This document shows, piece by piece, positions 17,646-25,021 of a stretch of DNA of 31,873 nucleotides. Each line of letters starts with the position of its first letter. Position 1 is the stretch's first letter. Position numbers and translations under genes: made by a program. The DNA comes from CALSMU01 sp963926405 (lineage in GTDB: Bacteria; Bacteroidota; Bacteroidia; Flavobacteriales_D; Parvicellaceae), in assembly GCA_963926405.1 (NCBI GenBank), contig CAWUXI010000004.1, positions 1 to 31,873 on the forward strand, read 5' to 3'. The notes under the pieces are model-generated. The model searched no databases. It saw only the letters and a list, made by a program, of their open reading frames with translations, and had not been told where the DNA came from.

Positions 17646-19478
17646 TTGAAGAATCTTTTTAATTTAATAAAGTTAGTTGGTCCGTATAAAAAGGCTGTTG
17701 GATTAAACTTAATGTTTAACCTTTTGGGAATGGTCTTCGCCTTATTTTCATTTGCAATGGTCATACCATTATTAAGGGTTTTGTTTAATACGAATGCGAA
17801 GCAGTTCGCAGAAGTTATTTCAAAATATGAAGCTGATGTTATAGTGGGGCAGGAAGGAATTCTAGAATACATTAATTACCTGATGGCCACAATAGTTGTA
17901 AATCATGGTAAGTATTATGTGTTGGTTACAATTTGTGTTGCATTGGTAGTCGTTGTGCTGTTTAAAAATCTATTCTCTTACCTAAGTTCTGTTTTTCTAT
18001 CTTTGGCATTGCACGCAGTTTCTAGGGATTTAAGAAGCAAGCTGCACGACAAAGTACTTAATTTGCAATTGTCGTTTTTCAGTAACGAAAAGAAAGGAGA
18101 TTTAATGTCACGTTTCACTACGGATGTTAAGGAAGTAGAGCTGTCTTTAATGGCATCAATAAACGCAGCTTTTAAAGATCCTTTTTACATTATTGGTTAC
18201 ATAATAACCTTATTTGTAATTAATGCAAAACTATCTATTTTTATTATTGTCTTTTTACCGTTGTCAGGTTTGGTAATTGCTTTAATCGGTAGGGGTTTAA
18301 AGAAAAAAGCAAAGCAAGGCCAAGAAAATGCAGGAAACTTATTGTCATCCGTGGAAGAGTCTTTGAGTGGGTTAAGAATTATTAAGGGATTTAATGCAGA
18401 AGAAAGAACACGTAAGCGCTTCGAAGAGAAAAATTATTCGTTGTACCGAATAATGATAAAATTCTATAGAAGAATGGATCTAGCATCTCCTTCAAGTGAA
18501 TTTTTAGGAATTGTTTCTACTACAGGTGTCTTGCTATATGGTGGAAATTTAGTTTTTTCTGGCGCACTAGAACCCGATTTATTTATAGGTTACCTAGTAT
18601 TATTTTCGCAATTAATATCTCCATTTAAAGCAATTTCAAAAGCAATATATGAAGCAAGTAGAGGTATTTCGGCTTTAACAAGGATAAAAGAAATTACAGA
18701 GGAAGAAGTGTCAATTATTGACCAGCCAAATGCAAAAACCGTGGATTTGTTTAAATCACATGTTGAGTATAAGGGTGTAAGCTTTAAATACGAAAATGAA
18801 TATGTTTTAAAGAATGTCGACTTCACACTATCTGCGGGAAAAACAATTGCTTTGGTAGGTCAATCAGGTTCAGGAAAATCTACGTTAGCTGATTTACTTC
18901 CTCGATTTTACGACATTGAAGAAGGAGAAATTTTTATTGATGGAAATAACATCAAAAATGTTACTCTTACGAGTTTAAGAGATCAATTAGGGATTGTTAC
19001 GCAGCAGTCTATTTTGTTTAATGATACTGTATTTAACAACATTGCTTTTGGCGTGGAGAAAGCAACGGAAGATGAGGTTATCCGCGCTGCAAAAATTGCG
19101 AATGCTCACGCGTTTATTGAGCAGCTTGAAAACGGATACCAAACCAACATTGGAGATAGTGGGGGTAAATTATCTGGAGGTCAGAGGCAAAGGTTAAGTA
19201 TAGCGAGAGCTGTATTAAAGAATCCTCCGATATTAATTTTGGATGAAGCTACTTCCGCATTAGATACAGAAAGTGAAAGATTAGTTCAAGATGCCTTGAC
19301 CAATTTAATGAAAAACCGAACTTCTTTAGTCATTGCTCATAGGTTGTCTACAATTCAACACGCTGATGAAATATTAGTGATGGAGAAGGGTGAAATCATT
19401 GAGCGTGGTAATCATTCAGAATTAATTTCCCAGAAAGGAGTTTACAAGAAGTTAACGGAAATGCAAAATTTTCATTAA
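17646..19478 (+). CDS. MsbA-like ABC exporter (fused permease and ATPase)
   Basis: A 610-aa half-transporter with an N-terminal six-helix type 1 exporter domain (about residues 1-340) and a C-terminal ATPase. All ATPase motifs are present: Walker A GQSGSGKS (405-412), Q-loop VTQQS (451-455), signature LSGGQ (509-513), Walker B ILILDE (529-534), D-loop SALD and His565 of the H-loop. It should work as a homodimer that flips lipids, with MsbA (lipid A flippase) the best-known relative. The start is a TTG at 17646, as the next in-frame Met is 22 codons on and inside the first helix. It follows the GT25 gene by 11 bp and converges on the LETM1-like gene with only 6 bp between stops and no clear terminator there. 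Confidence 0.9.
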   Translation: MKNLFNLIKLVGPYKKAVGLNLMFNLLGMVFALFSFAMVIPLLRVLFNTNAKQFAEVISKYEADVIVGQEGILEYINYLMATIVVNHGKYYVLVTICVALVVVVLFKNLFSYLSSVFLSLALHAVSRDLRSKLHDKVLNLQLSFFSNEKKGDLMSRFTTDVKEVELSLMASINAAFKDPFYIIGYIITLFVINAKLSIFIIVFLPLSGLVIALIGRGLKKKAKQGQENAGNLLSSVEESLSGLRIIKGFNAEERTRKRFEEKNYSLYRIMIKFYRRMDLASPSSEFLGIVSTTGVLLYGGNLVFSGALEPDLFIGYLVLFSQLISPFKAISKAIYEASRGISALTRIKEITEEEVSIIDQPNAKTVDLFKSHVEYKGVSFKYENEYVLKNVDFTLSAGKTIALVGQSGSGKSTLADLLPRFYDIEEGEIFIDGNNIKNVTLTSLRDQLGIVTQQSILFNDTVFNNIAFGVEKATEDEVIRAAKIANAHAFIEQLENGYQTNIGDSGGKLSGGQRQRLSIARAVLKNPPILILDEATSALDTESERLVQDALTNLMKNRTSLVIAHRLSTIQHADEILVMEKGEIIERGNHSELISQKGVYKKLTEMQNFH

Positions 19479-19484
19479 TGAGCA

Positions 19485-19955
19485 TTATTTTTTTTCAAGA
19501 TTGTCAAGTGTCTTTCCCTCTTCTTTCTTAAAAGCAGATGGAAGTAAATCAATTCCTTTCTTATTTGCCAGTTTAATTAAAAAGGGCATTAATAAAGCTG
19601 AGCCTGGGATTAACATAAACGGAATACCAATACCTGCTATTTTAAACAAATCATAGATTTGAGTTTTTAGTTCGTGTTCTTCTTCTTTGCTGACTTTTCC
19701 TTCTTTCAAGAATTTAACAACAATTTTCGATGCTTCGTGGGTCTCTTTGGCTTCAGTTCCCATTTTAGAAACAAACCTTTTCATAACATCAGCAGCCTTG
19801 TTTCCGTGTGTTTTTAGTTTTTTGGAAAACTCCAAAGTATCTTTAGTTTCAAAATAACTAAAGTCTACTTCTTCTATTTTATCGTTTTCTTTTTTCACAT
19901 TCGAAAGATATTGTTTTTCTTCATTAGAGGGGTTTATTGTTACTAAATAAGTCAT
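19485..19955 (-). CDS. LETM1-like membrane-associated protein
   Basis: A 156-aa protein whose C-terminal half resembles the core of LETM1: LFKIAGIGIPFMLIPGSALLMPFLIKLANK followed by LLPSAF, like the 'P...LLP..F' end of the mitochondrial LETM1 membrane/ribosome-binding segment. The N-terminal part is charged and helical. In mitochondria LETM1 affects K+/Ca2+ and H+ exchange; bacterial relatives in Bacteroidota are of unknown role. I use the ATG at 19955 because a longer form starting at TTG 20015 would translate straight through the terminator hairpin (KSYIFRCSFFF), which is clearly not protein-like. The family call rests on one conserved segment, so it is moderate. Transcription must come through or start within the terminator described next. 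Confidence 0.6.
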   Translation of the reverse strand: MTYLVTINPSNEEKQYLSNVKKENDKIEEVDFSYFETKDTLEFSKKLKTHGNKAADVMKRFVSKMGTEAKETHEASKIVVKFLKEGKVSKEEEHELKTQIYDLFKIAGIGIPFMLIPGSALLMPFLIKLANKKGIDLLPSAFKKEEGKTLDNLEKK

Positions 19956-19957
19956 AA

Positions 19958-19991
19958 AAAAAAAGCTACATCGAAAGATGTAGCTTTTTTT
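19958..19991. terminator. Terminator hairpin after nrdA, abutting the LETM1-like start codon
   Basis: A 15-bp perfect stem: seven A plus GCTACATC (19958-19972), loop GAAA (19973-19976), GATGTAGC plus seven T (19977-19991). It has T-runs on both strands. On the minus strand it lies about 60 bp after the nrdA stop, and its T-tract runs to within two bases of the ATG of the LETM1-like gene. A second, smaller hairpin (GCACATT 20017-20023, AATGTGC 20033-20039) sits between it and nrdA. Confidence 0.85.
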
Positions 19992-20048
19992 AGTTTGTTG
20001 TGAATTAGCGTCCAAAGCACATTTTGGTTTTCAATGTGCAGTTATTTA

Positions 20049-22406
20049 TCATCCACTACACATTTCACAGTTTTCAGGATCATCTAAAGAACAAGCTATT
20101 TCCGCCTTTCTTTCTTCTTTCGTTTTAGCGGTTGGTTGTGCCATTGCTTCTTTGTCTAATGTGAATTTAATTGCATCAGTAGCAGCTTTCGTACGTAGGT
20201 AATACATTCCTGTTTTTAAACCGGCTTTCCATCCGTAAAAGTGCATTGAAGTTAATTTAGCATAGTTCGCATTCTCCATAAAGATGTTTAACGATTGTGA
20301 TTGATCGATATATGCACCTCTATCAGCAGCCATGTCTAAAATGGTTTTTTGCGAAATTTCCCAAGCTGTTTTGTACAGCGCCTTAATGTTATCTGGTATT
20401 CCCTTAATGTTTTGAATAGAGCCATTCGCTCCCATCAATTGATTTTTCAAGCTATCATTCCAAAGACCTAATTTTACTAAGTCTCTTAATAAATGTTTAT
20501 TTACTACGATAAACTCTCCAGATAATACACGTCTGGTGTAAATATTAGAAGTGTAAGGCTCGAAACACTCATTGTTTCCAAGAATTTGAGCAGTAGAAGC
20601 TGTTGGCATCGGTGCTAACAATAATGAGTTTCTTACACCATGTTCCATTACCTCTTCTTTCAATACATTCCATTCCCATCTGTCGGTTGGAGTAACTCCC
20701 CACATATCAAATTGCATTGTACCTTCAGAGATGGGAGAACCTTTCCAAGTTTCGTAAGGTCCATTTTCAATAGCTAAATCTTTTGAAGCTGTTAGAGCTG
20801 CATAATAAATAGTTTCAAAAATCTCTTTATTCAATGCTCTTGCTTCTTCAGATTCAAAAGGAAAACGCATTAAAATAAAAGCATCTGCTAATCCTTGCAC
20901 ACCAATTCCAATTGGACGGTGACGCATATTAGAATTACGAGCTTCTGGTATAGGATAATAATTTTGGTCAATAACAGAGTCTAAATTCTTCGTTACTTTG
21001 TATGCAACTTCGAATAATTTTTCATGATCAAATTTCCCTTCAGCTACAAATTTTGGCAGTGCAATAGAAGCTAGGTTACAAACTGCAACTTCGTCATCAG
21101 ATGTGTACTCCATAATCTCCGTACATAAGTTTGAAGATTTAATTGTTCCCAAGTTCTTTTGATTTGATTTTGAGTTTGCAGCATCTTTGTATAACATATA
21201 TGGAGTTCCTGTTTCAATTTGAGACTCACATATTTTAAACCATAAATCCTGCGCTTTAATAGTTTTACGCCCTTTTCCTTCGCTTTCATATTTAAGGTAA
21301 AGAGCATCAAACTCATCACCATATACGTCAGACATTCCAGGACATTCATTTGGACACATTAAAGTCCATTCTCCTTTTTCTTCTACTCGTTTCATGAATA
21401 AATCTGGAATCCAAAGCGCATAAAATAAATCTCTAGCTCTGTCTTCTTCTTTACCCGTGTTCTTTTTTAAGTCTAAAAAGGAGAAAATATCTGCATGCCA
21501 TGGCTCAACATAGATAGCAAAAGATCCTTTTCTTTTTCCACCACCTTGATCAACATAACGAGCCGTGTCGTTAAATACTTTTAGCATAGGAACAATTCCA
21601 TTGGAAGTTCCATTTGTTCCTTTAATGTATGATCCAGTTGCTCTTATGTCGTGAATAGACAATCCTATTCCCCCAGCAGATTGAGAAATCTGAGCACATT
21701 GTTTTAATGTGTCATAAATTCCGCCAATACTATCTTCTTGCATTTTCAATAAGAAACAAGATGACATTTGCGCTTTAGGTGTGCCAGAATTAAATAAGGT
21801 TGGTGTAGCGTGGGTAAACCAACCTTCACTCATGTAATTGTAAGTAGAAATAGCTGCTTCAATATCAGTTTTGTGAATTCCCATCGCAACACGCATTAAC
21901 ATGTGCTGAGGTCTTTCGACAACTTCTCCTTTCAGTTTTAATAAGTAAGATCTTTCTAATGTTTTAACACCAAAGAAATCATATCTAAAATCTCTATCGT
22001 AAATAATATTAGAATCAAGTACCTCAGCATTGTCCTTGATAGCTTTATAAACATCGTCAGACAATAAAGGTGCTGGTTGGTTTGTCTTAGGATCTATGTA
22101 GTTGTATAAATCTTCCATTGTGTCTGTGAAAGATTTTTTCGTGTTTTTATGCAGGTTTGAAACTACAATACGAGATGCTAATAAAGCATAATCTGGATGC
22201 GAGATAGTATTGGTGGCGGCAACTTCAGCAGCTAAGTTATCTAATTCACTTGTGGTTACCCCATCGTATAATCCTTCGATTACACGCATGGCGACTTTTT
22301 CTGGAACTACTAATGCGTTCAACCCGTAACACAATTTTTTAATTCTTGCTGTGATTTTGTCAAACTTGACAACTTCTTTTCTTCCGTCTCTTTTTACTAC
22401 GTACAT
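20049..22406 (-). CDS. nrdA: Ribonucleoside-diphosphate reductase alpha subunit, class Ia (eukaryote-like)
   Basis: Large subunit of aerobic ribonucleotide reductase, which makes dNDPs from NDPs with the NrdB radical subunit. The 785-aa form starting MYVVKRDGRKEVVKFDKIT has an N-terminal ATP-cone (allosteric site), then active-site residues Cys217 (SSCFLL), Asn426/Cys428/Glu430 (NLCTE) and Cys443 (VCNLAS), each one position from human RRM1 numbering, the radical-path Tyr pair in GMYYLRT, and the C-terminal redox pair Cys780/Cys783 (CEMC). The N-terminus and tail (IACSLDDPENCEMCSG) are strikingly close to the eukaryotic enzyme. I choose ATG 22406 by homology. An in-frame TTG at 22442 would add 12 residues and has a good SD (AAAAGGAG) seven bases upstream, so it cannot be excluded. 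It is downstream of nrdB in an operon. Confidence 0.96.
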   Translation of the reverse strand: MYVVKRDGRKEVVKFDKITARIKKLCYGLNALVVPEKVAMRVIEGLYDGVTTSELDNLAAEVAATNTISHPDYALLASRIVVSNLHKNTKKSFTDTMEDLYNYIDPKTNQPAPLLSDDVYKAIKDNAEVLDSNIIYDRDFRYDFFGVKTLERSYLLKLKGEVVERPQHMLMRVAMGIHKTDIEAAISTYNYMSEGWFTHATPTLFNSGTPKAQMSSCFLLKMQEDSIGGIYDTLKQCAQISQSAGGIGLSIHDIRATGSYIKGTNGTSNGIVPMLKVFNDTARYVDQGGGKRKGSFAIYVEPWHADIFSFLDLKKNTGKEEDRARDLFYALWIPDLFMKRVEEKGEWTLMCPNECPGMSDVYGDEFDALYLKYESEGKGRKTIKAQDLWFKICESQIETGTPYMLYKDAANSKSNQKNLGTIKSSNLCTEIMEYTSDDEVAVCNLASIALPKFVAEGKFDHEKLFEVAYKVTKNLDSVIDQNYYPIPEARNSNMRHRPIGIGVQGLADAFILMRFPFESEEARALNKEIFETIYYAALTASKDLAIENGPYETWKGSPISEGTMQFDMWGVTPTDRWEWNVLKEEVMEHGVRNSLLLAPMPTASTAQILGNNECFEPYTSNIYTRRVLSGEFIVVNKHLLRDLVKLGLWNDSLKNQLMGANGSIQNIKGIPDNIKALYKTAWEISQKTILDMAADRGAYIDQSQSLNIFMENANYAKLTSMHFYGWKAGLKTGMYYLRTKAATDAIKFTLDKEAMAQPTAKTKEERKAEIACSLDDPENCEMCSG

Positions 22407-22513
22407 ACCTAATTCTGTGCTTTTATATATTGTTATTCTCAATGAACATCTCCTTTTGTCTAACCATTAATCATTCTATCTGGCCAGCGATGTCTTAATC
22501 TTATTGTTAAATG

Positions 22514-23554
22514 TTAAAATTCTGCGTCCATGCTAAATGAACCACCTTCCTCTGTTCCGTTTTTCACACCTGCTTTTTGGTATTCACCAACTCTTTTTTC
22601 GAAGAAGTTAGATTTCCCTTGAAGGTTAATCATATCCATAAAGTCAAATGGGTTAGTTGCGTTGTATGTTTTTTCGTTCCCTAATTCAACTAAAAGTCTA
22701 TCTGCAACAAACTCGATATATTGATTCATTAAATCTGAATTCATTCCAATTAAACGAACAGGAAGAGATTCAGTAACGAATTCTTTTTCAATTTCAACAG
22801 CTTGGGATATGATCTCCTTAACCTCTTCTTTGCTTAATTGATTTTCTAAGTGGTCGTTGTAGAGTAAACATGCAAAATCACAATGTAATCCTTCGTCTCT
22901 TGAGATTAACTCATTAGAAAATGTAAGCCCTGGCATCAACCCTCTTTTCTTTAACCAATAAATTGAACAAAAAGATCCAGAAAAGAAAATTCCTTCTACT
23001 GCTGCAAAAGCAATTAATCTTTGTGCATACGACCCGTTGTCTATCCACTTCATTGCCCAATCAGCTTTTGTTCTAACGGGAGGGAAAGTCTCTATTGCAT
23101 TAAATAGGTAATCTTTTTCTTTATCGTCTTTTATGTACGTGTCAATTAATAACGAATATGTTTCTGAATGAACATTTTCCATCATTACTTGAAATCCGTA
23201 AAAGAATTTAGCTTCAGTATATTGAACTTCGCTTAGGAAATTTTCCGCTAAATTTTCATTAACGATTCCATCGGATGCTGCAAAGAATGCAAGAACATGC
23301 TTAATGAAAAAACGTTCATCGTCATTTAATTTTTCCTCCCAGTCTACTCTGTCAGCGGCAAGGTCTAATTCCTCAGCAGTCCAAATCATTGCTTGCTGTG
23401 TTTTATACATGTCCCAAATGTCCATATGTTGAATTGGAAACAAAACAAATCTATTAGGATTATTCTTTAGAATTGGCTCAAGAATTTCAGTGTTAGCAGG
23501 CAATACTTCGCTTAAATTCACATCTTCAACCTTTGTTTTCGTTTCTTTTTCCAT
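22514..23554 (-). CDS. nrdB: Ribonucleoside-diphosphate reductase beta subunit, class Ia
   Basis: Small subunit that holds the di-iron/tyrosyl radical cofactor for NrdA. From the start at 23554 (MEKETKTKVED, 346 aa) the iron ligands are Asp95 (AASDG), Glu126 and His129 (ENVHSETY), Glu187 (VEGIFF), Glu221 and His224 (DEGLH); the radical Tyr133 is present, so this is a Tyr-radical enzyme. The C-terminal tail FSMDAEF resembles the eukaryotic R2 tail (FTLDADF) that docks on R1. The longer reading from 23599 adds 15 residues not seen in the family. It is the first gene of the nrdB-nrdA operon (about 107 bp gap) and has a long 494-bp upstream region that probably carries its control signals. Confidence 0.96.
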   Translation of the reverse strand: MEKETKTKVEDVNLSEVLPANTEILEPILKNNPNRFVLFPIQHMDIWDMYKTQQAMIWTAEELDLAADRVDWEEKLNDDERFFIKHVLAFFAASDGIVNENLAENFLSEVQYTEAKFFYGFQVMMENVHSETYSLLIDTYIKDDKEKDYLFNAIETFPPVRTKADWAMKWIDNGSYAQRLIAFAAVEGIFFSGSFCSIYWLKKRGLMPGLTFSNELISRDEGLHCDFACLLYNDHLENQLSKEEVKEIISQAVEIEKEFVTESLPVRLIGMNSDLMNQYIEFVADRLLVELGNEKTYNATNPFDFMDMINLQGKSNFFEKRVGEYQKAGVKNGTEEGGSFSMDAEF

Positions 23555-24048
23555 AATTCTAATTGTTGTAATATTAACTTTCTTATATCTCAAACTCATT
23601 TTAGTAGAGTGAAAAGTTTCCTAGGCAAAAAATGTTGTTTTTTTGCTTTTATTTGAAAAACCTAAGTTTTTCGTTAAGAAATTTTCGTTTTACTAGCCTC
23701 GTTTGAGGAGTACAAAAATTGAAAAAAAACTTCCCTATTCCTAAGTAATTTCATCCACAATTTTTGAAGTTTTCAACACTCCCATTTAACAACTCACCTA
23801 ATCCCTTTAAAAACAAGGGAAAACGATTCATCTTCCAAAATGTACAATTTGTCTTTTTAATTAAACTCTTTGTCTTTCTTTTGGAATGTCTAAAATACAA
23901 GGATTTAGCTCAGTATTTATTAACACATTAAAAGGGTTTTCATTGTTCGCGTGTTAAAAACAATAAACGATATGCCCTCGGCTGATTTAACGAAACATTG
24001 TATAAGAAAAAAGGCGCAATCCCCAAATAATATTTCGTAAAAGGAAAA
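23555..24048. other. Long nrdB upstream region, no gene seen
   Basis: 494 bp with no supported gene. It is AT-rich with several homopolymer runs. Visible elements: TCATCCACA at 23751-23759 (one mismatch to the DnaA box TTATCCACA), TTTTCAACA at 23770-23778, a small hairpin TCCCTT/AAGGGA (23802-23807, 23815-23820), and an AT-rich stem GCAAAAAA...TTTTTTTGC (23625-23632, 23638-23646). I could not find a clear TAnnTTTG promoter or a NrdR-box pair. Confidence 0.4.
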
Positions 24049-24633
24049 TTATTTTTTTAACTTTTCATCTTCAATTTCTTTATCAATTTGAACTAATTCA
24101 GTAAAAAACCTTTCTCCCCATTTTCTAATAATAGGCTCTTTTAAGAATTTGTAAACTTTTACATTTAATTCAGCTCCAAGAGTGCAAGCATCGGAACAGA
24201 TATCCCAGTCATTAAAATTAATAGCCTCATAATTCCTTAATTTTGTAACCCTTACTGGGTATAAATGGCAAGAGATAGGTTTTTTAAAGTCAAGTTTGCC
24301 TTCGCTGTGTGCTTTTTCTATTGAGCACTTTGTAGAATTGTTTTCATCAAAGTAAACAAATGCACATGCTCCATTATTGACTAAAGAAGTTACAGGTTCG
24401 TTGTATTCATCCATATAAAAAACTCCTTGCTTATCAATGGCGTCAATCCCTTCTTTACGCATGTAAGGTTTTATTTTGTCTAAAGATTCCTCAAGAATAT
24501 CAATTTCTTCCATTTCAAGAGGAGCTCCAGAATCTCCTTCAATGCAACAAATACCTCTACAAGCGGTTAAGTTGCATACAAATTTCTTCTCAAATAAATC
24601 TAGGGATATTAATTTGTCATCTAATTCAATCAT
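24049..24633 (-). CDS. DUF3109 family cysteine-rich protein
   Basis: A 194-aa protein of a family common in Bacteroidota. It starts MIELDDKLISLDLFEKKFVC, followed by CNLTACRGICC (Cys20, 25, 29, 30) and EGDSGAPL, then Cys90, 103, 122, 146 and 150. The CX4CX3CC cluster and the later cysteines resemble YkgJ-type Zn/Fe-S cluster proteins, so it probably binds metal. No catalytic role is known to me. It has no signal peptide and should be cytoplasmic. I use the internal Met at 24633 because the seven residues before it (MFYTFTV) are not family-like. It is upstream of nrdB on the same strand, but the 494-bp gap argues against a tight operon. Confidence 0.78.
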   Translation of the reverse strand: MIELDDKLISLDLFEKKFVCNLTACRGICCIEGDSGAPLEMEEIDILEESLDKIKPYMRKEGIDAIDKQGVFYMDEYNEPVTSLVNNGACAFVYFDENNSTKCSIEKAHSEGKLDFKKPISCHLYPVRVTKLRNYEAINFNDWDICSDACTLGAELNVKVYKFLKEPIIRKWGERFFTELVQIDKEIEDEKLKK

Positions 24634-25021
24634 AACTGTAAAAGTATAAAACAAAAAGAGGATTTATTAGAACTTCCCTATGGATTTCTTGATTTTGTCA
24701 ATAATAAAATGGAAGACCTTATTTATAGATTGGACAAAACTCCTAATATGGTAATGTTATCAGCTAACTAATTGGACTGTTTTAGGCACAAAAGCAGAGA
24801 AAGATAATTGAGGTGCTAGTGAAAAAAAAATGAATTAATTACTCCAGCCTGATGTTTATTCCTTGTTGCCGGGTACGGATTTGTTTGCAGTTGAATTCTG
24901 CTGTAAACTAAAAGTCATTTTAGGCGAACTTGATCGTTTTTTGTCTTATTATAAGCGAAAATAAAAAAAGCCCCATTTCCTATTATTTCAGGAAATGGGG
25001 CTTTGATAGGTGTTAATTGAA
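24634..25021. other. Intergenic region, mostly featureless
   Basis: 388 bp. The right-hand end holds the terminator of the T9SS type A gene. The rest has no convincing gene; a 36-codon plus-strand open stretch ending at 24771 has no start or family support. A TACTTTTA element just upstream of the DUF3109 start may be part of its promoter, but no -33 box is visible. Confidence 0.4.
24967..25004 (-). terminator. Rho-independent terminator of the T9SS type A protein gene
   Basis: Perfect 15-bp stem AAAGCCCCATTTCCT (24967-24981), 8-base loop, AGGAAATGGGGCTTT (24990-25004), followed on the minus strand by a run of T. It is GC-rich for this genome, lies about 18 bp after the stop of the 1311-aa gene, and should be efficient. 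Confidence 0.92.

Noticed and set aside
19956..20015. N-terminal extension of the LETM1-like protein from TTG 20015
   Set aside because: It would translate through a perfect terminator hairpin and gives non-protein-like residues.
23901..23960. tRNA-like GGATTTAGCTCAGT motif
   Set aside because: It resembles a D-arm box, but no acceptor stem, anticodon arm or T-arm can be folded around it.
24664..24771. Plus-strand open stretch of 36 codons in the gap before DUF3109
   Set aside because: No start codon with context, no family resemblance, and it is short enough to occur by chance.
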